Assembly: GCA_958295665.1 (NCBI GenBank)
Contig: OY282560.1
Location: 308,741,236-308,805,235, forward strand
DNA from: Tipula vernalis
Lineage: Eukaryota; Arthropoda; Insecta; Diptera; Tipulidae
Reading direction: 5' to 3'
Length of the DNA: 64,000 nt
Positions 11,463 to 24,213 of this stretch are shown one piece after another; position 1 is the first letter of the stretch; each line of letters begins with the position of its first letter. The notes beneath the pieces are model-generated. The model was not told the origin of the DNA, did not search any database, and worked only from the letters and a program-made list of their open reading frames with translations. The position numbers were made by a program, and so were the translations under genes.

Positions 11463-14400
11463 AGAAACGTTCGAAAAGTAACATTATACATGCGTTAATT
11501 ATGAATGACAAAACATCAAAGTTTGTGTGAGCGAGGTTATTAGCTGAAGTGTGCAATGGAAGGAGCTAGGCGAGGTAAACTAAACTATGGTAAACTATTT
11601 TTCTCGCTTAGCTTAGCTGAAATGTGCAGCGGGCCAAATCGTCTGGCGATGAATAGAGTAATGTAATAGAAGAATTCGCATGAGGCATACAACATTAATG
11701 TAAACTAACCGGAAGCAAAGCTCTATCGAATTTATTAAATCACTTCTAAAAATGGTGCTTATGATAAACTGTAGACGATCCATACGTGGTGTCCAAAATG
11801 GAGTTATAGTCATTTTGTAATACATTTTGGAATATTAATTAAAGATAAAAATTCCTCGAGTAGAGATGATTAAACGATACGACAACACTGTTTCAGATTC
11901 TATCCCCTGACAAATCTTTTATCTTATGGACGTTTAACTATTTATATTCTCAAGCAATGAAGGTCACTAAGCGAAGGATACGCCTAACTATTGGACGGGT
12001 CAATGTGAAAAAGTACTTCTCAATAAAAGAGTCTACATAGTCAGGTGCTTTAACTGAGCATCGACTCTATTTGCCTCAAATTGGTTCTAGATTTAACAAA
12101 GCTCAGTTTAATGCGTAAAAAAACCAATCAGTCATGCGCGAATTTCCTTTTGAAATTGATGTTTTCGTTCACTAGTAAGAAATTCGAAATGTTTAGGTAC
12201 CTTATGAAACCAATAATCCTAGAAACTTGATCTCAGACCAGCAACAATATTGGGTTTCTCATAAAGGCAAGTTCGTCTACGGAGCAGCTTCAATATGTTA
12301 TTTTTAGAAGATGGAGGTTGCCGTCCCCCTGCTTTGACGATTTGTAGAAATTTGACGATTTGAAAACTAAATCCCAGCAATGTTCTGATTATTTCATTTT
12401 CTTCTTTTAAGTTGTATTTCACAACAAACTATTATTTCCTAACGTTAGGAATCATTTCATATCTTATAATTAAAATATAAAAGGTGGTACCTACGTCTTT
12501 CAGAGTTATTTCCCATAATGATAGCTACCACAAGGGGAGAAATTTAACTTTACGAAACAATGGAATAGTGGAGGACTTCTTACGGCGGCGAACAATGCAA
12601 TTTTGGTTTGACCAATTTGTCACTTTTCGACATCAACAGGTACAACAATATCGCTTCTCTTCTATTGCAATTCCCTTCTATTTTAGACTAGAATGGATCC
12701 AAAAATTACCACAAACTGCCAAATTTCGGTCAAAAAAACTACATAGTACTAGAGGAACAGGCATTACGAGAAAAAGAAATGTTCAAAGATGCCGACCGAA
12801 AGAAGTGTTGATTTTGTTGAAAATACAAAAAAAAAAACTTTTCTCTTTTTTCAAGTTTAATCTTGTATTGTTTACAAATTTTGCAAAGATTATGAAGAGA
12901 TAAAGTTGCAAAGGTTGCGAGAGCAAAAAAACAAAAAGGATAGCGACGATGTCTAATTGCGTCAAATTGTAAGTATTTATTTAGATTATGACTTGTTTTC
13001 CCAATTTTGTTTTACGTTTCGAAAATTAAATGAAAATCATTAATATAAAACAATCGAAATAAACAAAATAAGCATTAAAATGAGTAACATATTTAATACG
13101 AAATAACATGTAATTTAACCTTACCTCTTATGTACGAGCATTATACATATGTACATTTCCAATAAACTGTCCGTCCTTTTATTTCTTTTTGTACATAATA
13201 TACTCATGTATTAATTTATCGTTTCATGTTTTTTTTTTACTTGTATTCAACGACATATTGAAAATTGTATAAACATATATAAAAGAATAACGAATATCTT
13301 ATCCATCATCACACCATCATACCCCATCCTCCATCCAACCAACCACCGCATATTCAATACTCACCATATACAGCATAAAAAAAAATACACAAAACCTAAA
13401 GTTAAAAAGTACACAATACTCTATAGGAATGAAAACAGAAACAAAAAACTGTTAAAATTATTGTTTTGTTAGTTAGTTATTGGTGGTCGTCTTGGGTGCT
13501 TCTTATTGTTTCAAACTGAATAAAATAAAAAAAAAGAAAAAAAAAATTTTATTTTTCCATTCTTAATTAAATTATTCGGAAAAAATATTTGTTTGCTTCT
13601 TGTTTTTTTTTTGTTTTTTACCGGGTCCATGATTAAGAGGAAATGGAAAATCTTACAAAGTGATAAAAAATATTGTTAAAAGTTTTCGTATTTTAGTTTT
13701 TGTTCTATTGTGTGGAAATATTTTCATAAAAAAAAACAACAACAAAAAAAATAATAAAAATAAAAATTTTGAAATTATTAGTGAAAAATAATTATAATTA
13801 GTTACAAAAATAATGATATAATATGTTTTGTTATACAAAGAAGTTGCACTTATTATGGATATTTACAAATTGTGGATATTTTGGATAAATAATTATAGAT
13901 AGCTAATCTACTATTAGCTGGAAAAACGGCAGAAAACATTTTCGAGCTGGGTAAGCTTTAAATACATATAATTAACTTACTTTGTACATATTACGAATCG
14001 AAAGTTAAAAGGAAATGCAAATAAAATCTGGAAGTCAAATAAATTTTGGATAGGATCATAGTTGCTTTACAGGGGGGTTTATTAAGTATTACGAAACAAA
14101 ATTTATAGAATTTTGAAATTTCTTACTACCTGAAACGAAATAAATTTGCGAAAATGAATATCAACCGAGAAATAGTCAAAATTTGGAAAACATTATTAGG
14201 AAACTGTATTATTACAGCAATAGTACCGAAAATCAAACTTAAGCAATATTTAGATTTAACAATAATAATATTTTGATTGGAAATTGAGTCATCATTTATT
14301 CATTTAATTAATTAATAATAAAGTACCGTAATATAAATATTGTTTAGCTTTAGGTTGATTTGAACAAATATTATATTATTTATTGCCAGTCTTAGAAGTA

Positions 14401-15010
14401 ACACGAGAGTAAATTTTTTCCATATTATGAGCTTTTAAATTGTTTAATCTGGTTTCTATCCCTTATCTATTATTTCTATATATCTTGGTTCCTCTTCTTC
14501 TAGAACAGAATCTGAAATTTATTGAGCGTTTTCCACCAACAAGCTGAAAAATTATATGTTCGGCTAAAATTTAAAAAATGTATTACACCTAATGATGATG
14601 TCCAGCAGCCGCTGCCACAATTAGCATTTGAACATTTGATGTAAACGTAGTTCGAGATTAAAGGCTTTTAAGGATGATTTTATCTTAAATAAACCTTAAA
14701 CCAAAGAGTAAGGGCATTGGCATTTGTTAACTTGCTGTTAACTTGGTTTTGGGTGTTTCGAAAAAATTTTAATATTTCTTTTTGATGACTTAAGTTATTT
14801 TTACAGTGCAAAAAAAAAAATAAAAAATTGGAAAAAAAAATTTCAAAACAAAAAAAAATCATAGTAACCTTTGAGCGTTACACAATTGTTTCCGCATAAA
14901 ACAATCAAACATTTGTTACTAAAAACCGATTTTCCATGGAAACGCAAAGCTTACCTAGGCCGCCAAAGCGATTTCGTATAGAAAGGTTGTACAATTGAAT
15001 AAAAACAAAA
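11460..15010. other. 3.5 kb AT-rich region, no gene recognised
   Basis: Contains many A/T homopolymers and a C-rich CCATC/CCAAC stretch at 13300-13370. The longest open stretch (12484-12903, +) has basic composition and no recognisable motif. The right end of the PIF/Harbinger element may lie near 11560-11640. Upstream glass exons or promoter could lie here or anywhere up to 31.5 kb, but I see no splice-flanked match to the glass N-terminus. Confidence 0.4.
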
Positions 15011-15411
15011 TGAGTGTTAGATAAAAAACTTATATAAATAGTACATCATATGAGTTGCCAATGTAAGCATAATCTTCCACAATATTATTCGAATTTGTAC
15101 TTGATTTAATATGGAACATTTCCAAAATCGATCTTTTTCTAAAATCTGTTTGTTTAACGAGAATTTTGACATTATCTAAATTGATTGAATGATTTGAATT
15201 TTTCAGATGTCGTGTAAGTTCGCTAATATTTGAATTTAGATCTTTGTTGGTGTCACATCTGTGTTGATAAATTCTTTTTTCCAAAAATTGTTTTGTCTGT
15301 CTAGTATACGTAGCACTGCAACTACAATAGACTTGGTAAACCACATTTGATTGTTTTTTTTTTTAAGTTACCTTGTCTTTAATTTTGGAAATAGTTATTT
15401 GTGTATCAAGA

Positions 15412-15504
15412 GCGCAAAGTGCCAGTTTGTCACGCGAGAAAGGAAATTGCTGGCCGACGGGACGGAGGCCAGCAACCTTTCGAGCGTGACAAACAACTTT
15501 GCGG
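15412..15504. repeat. Long imperfect hairpin inside the Penelope region
   Basis: The left arm CGCAAAGTGCCAGTTTGTCACGC ... TTGCTGGCC pairs with the right arm GGCCAGCAA ... GCGTGACAAACAACTTTGCG, leaving a short GC-rich loop (GACGGGACGGA). Arms are about 37-43 nt. It is much more GC-rich than its surroundings. Confidence 0.8.
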
Positions 15505-15732
15505 ACATGTTTCACACTTTATTTTTCCTACAATCATTTTAAAAAATATAATAAAAAGATAATTTTGTAGTAAAATTTACTATACTGACAATACGATTTT
15601 ATTTTAGGACCGACATTTTGTTCAATCGAGTAGTCAAAGATTTTTTTTATTTTTCATAAAGAAAAACAAAAATTTGGTTTGATGTTTTATACAAACATTA
15701 GTCTTTCTTAAAAATGCGTACGGTTTCAAGTT

Positions 15733-15767
15733 TTGTCACACGTTTCTAAGAGAAACGTGTGACAAAG
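15733..15767. repeat. Perfect hairpin with the same TTTGTCAC outer motif
   Basis: TTTGTCACACGTTTCT and AGAAACGTGTGACAAA form 16-nt perfect arms around a 3-nt loop. The outer TTTGTCACRCG matches the stem of the larger hairpin 240 bp to the left. Confidence 0.85.
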
Positions 15768-17097
15768 TAATTTGTTTATTAACTGTCAAAAAAACAGACA
15801 CTTTGGGCTTTGAAAACAGAGAAAAAAAGCCTGCTTTTCACGGCGATTGTAGGAAAAAAATATTTCCATTTAGACTTGTGGCTGCACATCCCACAATTTT
15901 GAAATTATAATTCTGGAACAGACGTTTTATTTTTTCATAAAGGTTTTTTATTTATGGAATGGCCAAAAAGTTTGTGATTTCATTTTCTGGTCGAGTAGAT
16001 ATAGTATTTCTATGAAAATTTCTTGTTTTCCAAATTACCATTTTTATTCATTTTTCGGGATAATGGTTAACCACTAATGTATCTTTTAGAATTTTTAAAT
16101 TTTGTTTATGAAATTTAGTATCGGAAAGCTGTATAATTTTTTTGGTTAAAATTTGTATAGTGATAATTTTATAAGTGATGGGAAGTCTGACCAGGTATCT
16201 TTATGATACCTATCACAAGAAATTTTGCCATCGTGAATTAAGAAAATGCCCAAAAAAGAAATTTTGTTATCTCCACTTATATCCAAAGAGTTTAACATTG
16301 AATTTTCTAAATTTTCCATTACTAAATTTGCTAATACTGGACTTATGGGAGAAACCATAGGGAAGCCAAAACTTTGTTTATAAATTTTGCTATCAAAAAA
16401 AAATTCTGAATTGTTTAAAACAATGTCTAAAGCAGTAAAATATTCTATTTTTGTTAATTTAAATTTAGAATTTTTTGGCTATCAACATTTGTAAACAAAG
16501 ATTTAACATCTAAAGAAATTAGCATATGGAATTTGGCGGGATCGTAACATTATTAATTTTGTTTTTGAGATCTTCAGAATTTAGAGATTTTGTTTTTTCT
16601 AAACTTGGTTTAATAATATTTCTTAAAAATGATTATAACGAGTATGTCGGGCTATTTATCGAACTTATAATTGGTCTGTATAGTACATTGGGCCTATGGA
16701 TTTTTGGTAACCCATATAATTTTGGAATCACTGTTGTATAATTTGTAAGTTTTTTTCCTCCCATTCTTTTACTACTGAGTTACTTTTTCTGTACGTACGT
16801 CGAGGTGTAGTCCGTCCTTAAGGTCAAAAACGTTACGTTTCCTTTGTCTGCTTTTGTCACTAAAATGTCCGGATTGTCTCTCAAAAACGTCTTCGTTTGT
16901 TTCACGTATGTCATAGTTCTTTTTTCTATTGGTGTCAAATTTTGAATGTTTGTGTTGTTTTTGTAATTTGTAAAAATATTTATAAAATTGTTTAGAATAA
17001 TGATCATTGTCTTCTAAATTAAAAATCCGAATTTTAATGTCAAATAACATATTAGAATTCGGATTGCAATTGATGATTGGTATGGTGCTCTAGCGGA

Positions 17098-18490
17098 CAA
17101 TATTAAAGTAAGCAGACCCTGTAACAAAAATTTGCTTCATGAACTAGTAGTAATAGAGTCTATTTCATTTTAATTTTAATTTATTAATATTGTAATGATT
17201 AAAAAATCTAATTAATCCAGTTTGTAGTGTATAATGTGATTTTTATATATTTGATTAATTTGGAACAGTTTTATCATTAAAAATGCCAGAAATTGGCAGA
17301 AATTTAATGTTAAGTTTACTACAAATATAACTTTGAGTTACTAAAATTTTTGGAAATTATATTAAACGCCATTTATCATGCTTTAAATGATAAATACAAG
17401 CTAAAATTTAATATTTTTAAAACATTTATGCTTTTAGTTTCATTAACTTATATCAAATTCCTACAATTTTTAAGCACAAATTTCTAGTATTAAAAATGAC
17501 ATAACTGTTCAAACTAATCTAATACTACCTTGATCAACAAGTTCCCGAAATAACCACCGTGTGGCGCTCCCATCGTTCCGATTTGAGTTCTGTTTTTTTT
17601 TGTTAAGTTGGTACATCTGTATCTATATTCCCTCTAAATCGTAGCGTCATAGCTTGACATTTGCAAAAGTTACGTAATCAAGAGTACCTCTATCTCTGTG
17701 TGTGTTGGCGATTATTTACAATTTTAGAAATTATTTACAATTTTAGACATGGTTTGCGAGGCTGAATTCGATCCCACATTCATCAAAAGGATCATTACTG
17801 GAGACGAGACGTGGGTTTATTAGTTCGACACACAATCCAGACATCAGGCAAGTGAATGGCGTTCACCAAAAAAAACCACGTCGTTTTCAGTCAAAAAAGA
17901 AGGCAATTCTCACTGTTTTCTTGGATTACAACGGTGTAGTGCATCATGAATTTTTGCCAGAAGGCCAGACCATAAACAAAGAGTATTATTTGGGCGTTAT
18001 GAGACGTTTGCGTGAAGTAATTCGCCGAAAGAGACTAGAATTGTGGGCAGAAAACTCGTGGATTTTGCACCATGATAACGCACCGTCGTACAGTGCCATC
18101 ATTATTCGTAATTTTTTGACGAAAAATGCAACAAATACCATCCAACAGCCACCGAATTCACCTGATTTGGCTCCCTGTGACTTCTTTCTGTTCAATCGAG
18201 TTAAAAAACCATTACGGGGAACGCGTTTCAGCAGCCGAGAGGAAATAATGGAAAAATCGCCAACACATACAGAGTAGATGTACTCTTGACTACGTAACTT
18301 TTGCAAATGTCTATGACGCTAAGATTTAGAGGGAATATCAACAACAGATACTTAACACCAACTTAACAAAAAAAAAACAGAACTCGTAGTATATAAAAAT
18401 CACACTTAAACTACAAACTGGATTAATTAGATTTCACAAAATAAATGAATGAATGAAATAGACAGTGTTTGCTTACTTCAATATTAAAGA
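17098..18490. mobile_element. Mariner-type element with unusually long inverted ends
   Basis: The left end CAATATTAAAGTAAGCA and right end (other strand) CAATATTGAAGTAAGCA begin arms of about 240 bp. Shared strings are TCTAATTAATCCAGTTTGTAGT, GTGATTTTTATATA, GTTCTGTTTTTTTTTGTTAAGTTGG, ATTCCCTCTAAATC and CATTTGCAAAAGTTACGTA. The left arm carries an extra ~310 bp (about 17255-17565). The transposase remnant lies between the arms. Confidence 0.75.
17749..18277 (+). pseudogene. Mariner transposase, catalytic part only
   Basis: The frame begins at IKRIITGDETWVY, passes an in-frame stop, and continues through RRFQSKKKAILTVFLDYNGV, HHDNAPSYS and SPDLAPCDFFLFN. The three catalytic Asp residues are present, with 34 residues between the second and third, which is the DD34D signature of mariner. 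The N-terminal helix-turn-helix DNA-binding part is absent, so no functional transposase can be made. Confidence 0.9.
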
Positions 18491-19270
18491 AAACAAATTG
18501 AATGTCACAACAATCTTCATATCTTTTGTATTAATTGAGAAGGCAAATTCGTAATCTTTTGGTTTAATCTTGTGGTGTTTAACATTTTTCTGTGGCTCAT
18601 TTTATTAAGATTTTATGTTATTGTCAAACAATTCGCGATAGTTTTATATAAAACGTTGTTTGTTTTCCTTTACACTAAAAAAACTGACATATTTTCGATG
18701 TCAAATATTCGATCTATTATTTGACAATAAAATTCGGATGAACTAAGGCAACTCTGATGTTCCTTTTTATTAATATTGGATTTACGAGAGTGGAATTAAG
18801 ATAGAAGGAAATAATTTTAATAATAATTCTGGGTTTCCCAGGAAATTGCGAATTGAGAATTAATTTATTGTGATTTTTTAGGATTGACGATAGGAGTGAC
18901 CTTCTGGTGGCGAGAATCGAAATTGTAGCTATACAATATAAGATTTAACGTTTGATCATTTTACTTTGAATTTCACAATTGTATTCCATTAAATTTGCAT
19001 AGTGTTACAAAATAAATATTAAAAGTAATATTTACAGTGAAGTGTATCGTACCATACATATTATAGATATGGCTGAATTAAAAAAAAAAGAAGATAAATT
19101 TACCTCACTGCGGTCCGCACTGGGTTCCGCAATGTAACGAGTATAAGTTAGAGTCGGTATCGATGCAAAAAATTCCAAAGAGGGTATTAGAGCAGCGGTC
19201 GGAAATTCTAAAATGGAAAATTGTTTGAAAATGGGAAAGGAATTTCCCAAGAATTTTTTTATACATATGT
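18491..19270. other. Intergenic, no gene recognised
   Basis: AT-rich sequence with short open stretches on the - strand that lack homology signals. It may contain the left end of the ISL2EU-like element, but no inverted-end pair was identified. Confidence 0.35.
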
Positions 19271-19279
19271 AGTCGGTAT

Positions 19280-20407
19280 TTTGAATCTAGATATTTATTG
19301 CGTGCCATCCATAATGAATTTCCCACATACACACTGACACAATCATCTATAGGACCAAAACGGATTCATGACAGCTCCAAAGAAAACCGTCTGATGGCTA
19401 GATCTGCCGCCAAAGCAAGCACTTCCAGGTTTGTAAAATAATATATTAGGAGTTTAAGTAAGACGTTATTATTTTTGCTAGTTCCCTTTTACAGCAAGCG
19501 ATTGCTTGGAGGAAAACGATTATAAAGAAACCACTTCAGAAGTTGGGGTACAATGCGAGCCAGAAGTTTTAGATAAATGTATCCGGAAGGGATACCTTAT
19601 TGGAATACGGATGCCAAAATTAATACAATGACGGGATTAACATCTATCGCAGTTTTTAATGTGCTGGTGGAGCTTTGTGAAAACATTAGGAAAGATGAAC
19701 GATGCACCATGTCTATGAAAAACCAAATTCTACTCACCATGCACAAGTTGAAATCAAATTGTTCCTTTGCAGAATTGGCAATTGGGTTTGAACTGAGTAA
19801 TAAAACCGCGAAACTATACTTTTCTGACAGGCAATCGGAGGAACGGAACCTTTACCAACGTGCTTCCGAGATTTTTCTAATGTTAGAACGATCCTGGATT
19901 ACACAGAAATAAGAACGGTTGCGTTTCGCTGTTTGACGTGCAGAACTTGTACGTATTCGAACTGTAAGGAATGTATACTCTAACAATTTTGATTGGCGTT
20001 TCACCTTCGGGATGCATCAAATTTCTTAGTAAAGTCTCAACGCAGATCGTCTGATAAGGCAATTTTTAATAAAGAGTCCGAGTTATTGAAATTGCTAAAG
20101 CCTGGAGACGCTGTAATGGTCGATGAAGGCTTTATGATAGCTGATGGAACTATCAAATGGCGGAATTGAGATGATAAGGCCTACATTCTTATTTGAGACA
20201 TTTTCTAAAGAAGACGTAGAACGAAACTCGAAAATTGCCGTAGCTCGCGTGTATGTAGAGAAAAGAATTGCCCAGTTGAAGATTTACAGAATTTTATCGG
20301 AAAATGTAGGAGTTTCTATAATACCTTATGTGGATGATATTATGACAGTGATTTGTACCCTGTCTAATATTTCGCCACCGATACTTAGCGACGACAAATT
20401 TGTTTAA
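19280..20407 (+). pseudogene. ISL2EU/THAP-type DDE transposase, degenerate
   Basis: The N-terminal part has ARSAAKASTS, with a GT-AG intron near 19430-19480. Then come VGVQCEPEVLDK, IPYWNTDAKINTMTGLTSIA, TMSMKNQILLTMHKLKSNCS and FAELAIGFELSNKTA. After a damaged stretch come RTCTYSNYK, LKPGDAVMVDEGFMIADG and ARVYVEKRIAQLKIYRILSE, ending VIPYVDDI ... ISPPIL. This order matches the Harbinger-related transposases of ISL2EU/IS4EU elements, with Asp in VDEGF and Glu in VEKRI as part of the catalytic set. Frameshifts and stops are seen at 19565, 19912 and 20140. Confidence 0.7.
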
Positions 20408-20409
20408 CA

Positions 20410-22840
20410 ATGAACATACAATAAATAATAATTATTAACATAAATAAAATGTCTTTATTTGTATGAAATTATAAACTAAATAAAATAATTCAATAAAAAA
20501 AATTCAAATAACATAATAAATAAATAATTTAAATAAAAAATTAATTCTAGAATTCTTTTAATTCTTAATTATTTATTAAGAAAAAAAATAAAAATAATAA
20601 ATTCAAAATTACATAACATTTAGGCAAGTCTGTAAATCATCGTTAATATTATACATAATAAATGAAATTAAAATAAATATTCGTTAATGTTTTGATGTAA
20701 TTATCTATAGAATTTTCATCCCGTACCACTTTTATTACGAAAATGCTTTGGTCATAAGAACTATATAATACCGGGACATGTATTTCAGTCCAAAAAATGT
20801 GCTATGTGCGATATGCGTTTCGTATACGTACACGGTGTATAATATACTTTTTGCGATTGTGTTGTGTCAAATATTTTACTTGTGTTAGTGCATTGTTGTC
20901 ATCGCAAGTATCAAAAATAATTGAATCGGGCGAAATCGGTTCAAATATTTTGCTGCTTCTATTCCCAAATTTCACAAGTCGCACATGCTTTTTTATGGTG
21001 CGTGATGATTTTTGTTTTTTTATTAGTCAATTATCGATGATTCTTCACAATGGTAAGTGTTTGGTGTTTATTGAATTTAATATAAATTTTTAAATTAAAT
21101 TATTTTATTTATTACAGCTTAACGTAATATTCTACAGGTTATTGGTTGTAGGACTATTCTGTTGCATCCCCAATTGCAGTCTTTTCTGGATACTGCTTGT
21201 TCTATCGCATTCCATTTGCGGTAGGTTGCGGCGTGGACTCGGCGGTTGGTCGCGGCATGTTGAATGATCAATTGTGCAGCACAAAAAAATTCGCAATTCT
21301 TACAGCTCGATTATACCAGAAATCTACATAGTTATTGCTAGAGCGAGACCCGCATTTGACTTTACATTTTCTTTCTCTATGGTTTATCCTTCGGGAGCTT
21401 TATAGTTCTCGCCAGATTTTCTAAACTTGATGGGTCGTTAGTCTATCACCCATGCTTTAGTCCAAATTCATTGAGTTTACTAGCTAAGGATGCCATCGAC
21501 ATAGTACACTTATGTCTATTTGATTTGAATCACTGGCTTACGCCATGTGCCCATTGCGACATTGAGTGAGGGACCTCTATGAGTTCCAGCCATTCGTACT
21601 GTTGTAAATTTTTGAAAATTTAGAAAAGTAATACCTGCAACTAGACTTCCGCTTGGACTTGCGTTAACCAAATATACCATAACACAATCCAAACTCTAGC
21701 GTAGCGTTATCTGCTCTAATGTCTAAACTACAAATAATATAAATTGATAAATAAATATTCGGTACTCTTCTATTCGAAATAAGAAAGGAATGGTATTTGC
21801 AACTATTTAGGAATAATAAATTATAATAAAATTCACGCTGATCCACAGGTTACCTGTGTGTTGATCGCACAGATTACCTGTGTCTTGATATCCAATATTA
21901 GTGAAAGTAATTTTTATTCATCAAAAGCCACAAAGTTGGCGTTTATGTAACGAAATAATTGATTATAAGCACATAGTCAGTTGTACAGAAAAATTTCTTC
22001 GGGACTTGAGAGATTGGCTCACGATAATCACATTTTTTACCACGGTTTTTGCAAATAAAATTTCTTTTCTCTTTCGCATTCTAAAAATAAAAACCGCAAA
22101 AAATTTTCTTTTTACTTTTACCAATTGACATTAAAAGTTAAATGAAAAAACAACAAAAATTTTCAAAATTATTACTAGTATAGTTCTATACCTACAAAAA
22201 CTTGCTTTGAAACTATTCATTCCGGAATGAAAATATGCGGCATTGTTGTTGTAAAATTCCCAAAGTAAGACAACATCTATTTCGTTATTGCTTTTCTTTC
22301 CATATGATAAATGCTTTTGCTGGCATACACGTATATTTTACGAATACTATTACTTTCCGGTTCGCACTCGCACATCGCACATTTTTGGACTGAAATTCGC
22401 ATCCCGATCACAGATCTCCAAATTAGTTACGGCTAAGCCCAACTGAATTTGACCATAATAACTATGGTTTAGACTTAACTTGTAACGGTTTCCTAAAAAA
22501 TTCAAATAAGGCAAGCTTTGAAAAAAAAAATTCATCACACATGTCCTTTCCTTTAACGGGGCACTTACATAACTTCAACTATAGCTTCCACTCATCGCCG
22601 TTGAAAGCAATACCTTCAGGACTTACTGCAATAAACGGTAAATCTGGTGAAATCATTAAGCCACTGTTCAAAAATAAGCACTGCTGATTATAGATTTGTT
22701 TAGCCGTTTTTTCAGAAGATAGGCATATCTGGTCGCAGCTTAAGCGAAATTACTATTGTATATAGAAGCCAATTTTTTTCCCAATTTGGTGATTTATTTT
22801 TATAATAAGTGAATAAAGCGTTATGCGTACTTTACGCTCC
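20410..22840. other. Region between the two ISL2EU-like genes, no other gene recognised
   Basis: Very AT-rich from 20410 to 20700, then mixed sequence. Short open stretches show no family signature. The dinucleotide-like direct repeat ACAGRTTACCTGTGT occurs twice near 21846-21885. Confidence 0.35.
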
Positions 22841-22841
22841 A

Positions 22842-23748
22842 CTAATCAATACGCGTTTGTTTGACAAATGGTATGCTTACAGATTGTAATTGCTTTCTCC
22901 AAAGTCTTTGTAATTTTTTTAAGTTCGATACTACAGCTTTCTTATTTAAAAGAGGTTCAATATCCGCGCTAATGATTTCACACGACGACTGATCAGTTTC
23001 TAACAATTTCCGTAATTCAAATCGGAGGGGGGGGGGGGGGGAGCTACAAGACAACATTTCGGTTACTCAATGTTACTAAAAATTGAATTAAAAAAATCAA
23101 CCAATCTTTATCTTTTTTTGTAAAATATACAGTTGTTATATTCAAGCCGTTTACCTTCGACCAACTTTGCAAAGGCTACGTCTAGTTCTTCTTCCGGAAC
23201 ATCATCATCACACATACAAAATTTTCCTGCCGTTATACATTTCTGTGGTAGAAACCGAACTGTACTGTTTAGAAATGTCTCTTCCAGTTTTGCCCATTTC
23301 TGTTTCAAATCCGTGCTACTTATGGCTTGAAGATTCGGATATCTAGGACATTGTAAATTAGTTCAAGAAACCAAACAATACAGTTACAGTAAACAAGCAG
23401 CAATGTGCTTACATTTTGTCCTTGATCCGGCTTTACAAGAGCATACACATCACCAGTAATTAATTTTTTTTTTAAATGGCCCATTTTCATTTCATGTGGG
23501 CTAGAAGTCATGGATGATGTTTGAACTACTAGCCCAATAACTCTTTCACTAGCTAGAGGTGGTACTATCCCTATGGCATGAACCCAGCCCGCATAAAGTA
23601 GCTTGGTACCCTCCCATATGGGCCTTTTTGCTATAGAAAAATATTCCATTATATCTAAACGGGATATAAAAATGTTTTCCGAAAAATCCTCGTTATTATT
23701 AATGTGTTTGTTTTGGCCGGGATCCATCACCGAGTATTGAAATATCAA
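22842..23748 (-). pseudogene. Probable accessory gene of the ISL2EU-like element (SWIM/YqaJ-associated type)
   Basis: It converges on the transposase. From Met at 23748 the frame gives PIWEGTKLLYAGWVHAIGIV, LVVQTSSMTSSPHEMKMGHL and VYALVKPDQG, the pattern of the region N-terminal to SWIM zinc fingers in insect YqaJ-type proteins. After a shift, LKQKWAKLEETFLN and KCITAGKFCMCDDDVPEEEL follow, then KKAVVSNLKKLQRLWRKQL. I do not see an intact YqaJ nuclease motif. ISL2EU elements are described as coding for a transposase plus a YqaJ-type nuclease, which is why I link the two; the family call for this half is tentative. Confidence 0.45.
23024..23041. repeat. Poly-G/poly-C tract
   Basis: A run of about 15 G within an otherwise AT-rich pseudogene. 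It lies in the broken accessory gene and contributes to its frame damage. Confidence 0.85.
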
Positions 23749-24097
23749 AATAACTAGAAATGTATTACTTTTAATTTTGTGTTGATTGAAGTATTGTACT
23801 TAAAAATAAATGTTAATTAAATTAATCGCCAATTTACTCAATTTTCTGTCAATTCAACAATAAATTCACTTTAAGCATTCTTGTAATCGTTTTAATTACA
23901 ATTTTGTTAATAAATTTTCCAATTTATTTAATTGGAAACATTATTTTTAATTTATAAATATTTAACTTGTATCACAAAAATAAATTTCAGCATAGCAAGC
24001 TGTCAAATTTCTTTATTGTAGTTATTGTTTTTAAAACTGCTACTCGAGGCGCGATTTTCGTTTTTCCAATCGTCAATATTTTGGTATTATTTTTTCC

Positions 24098-24213
24098 AAA
24101 GCATACTACGGTGATTGGTATTTTGTTCAAATTTTAGGAAAATTTTCCCTAAAAATTTGCTTGGAAATTATTTTTTCAAAAAAGTTGTAAAAATACTAAT
24201 CGCCACAGTATGC
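24098..24213. repeat. Short inverted repeat (20 bp arms)
   Basis: GCATACTACGGTGATTGGTA at the left pairs with TACTAATCGCCACAGTATGC at the right with about three mismatches, around an AT-rich core. It looks like a small MITE or solo ends of one. Confidence 0.55.

Larger units (their letters stand above)
15027..17050 (-). mobile_element. Penelope-like retroelement, degenerate (reverse transcriptase plus GIY-YIG nuclease)
   Basis: Read on the - strand, the N-terminal part (17050-16780) has FLRDNPDILVTKADKGNVT. The reverse transcriptase part near 16358-16140 has the signature MVSPISPVLANLVMENLE, then FLGIFLIHDGKISCDRYHK and TWSDFPS. The C-terminal part (15344-15030) is a GIY-YIG-type nuclease (VYQVYCSCSATYTRQTKQFL, NSNHSINLDNVKILV), with Thr in place of the Gly of the usual IGQT motif. 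This RT-then-GIY-YIG order is specific to Penelope elements. Frameshifts and a large gap between the RT and nuclease blocks mean it is inactive. Confidence 0.85.

Noticed and set aside
11359..11556. Tyr-Ile repeat protein on the - strand
   Set aside because: Pure translation of a (TA)n microsatellite.
12484..12903. 139-codon open frame on the + strand
   Set aside because: Basic, AT-driven composition, no recognisable domain and no splice or promoter context; kept only in the region description.
15027..17050. Hammerhead ribozyme, known from some Penelope elements
   Set aside because: I looked for the CTGANGA and GAAA core on both strands and did not find a convincing pair.
20410..22840. Small ORFs as host genes
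   Set aside because: None has a start context, motif or paired exon; lengths are as expected by chance in AT-rich DNA.
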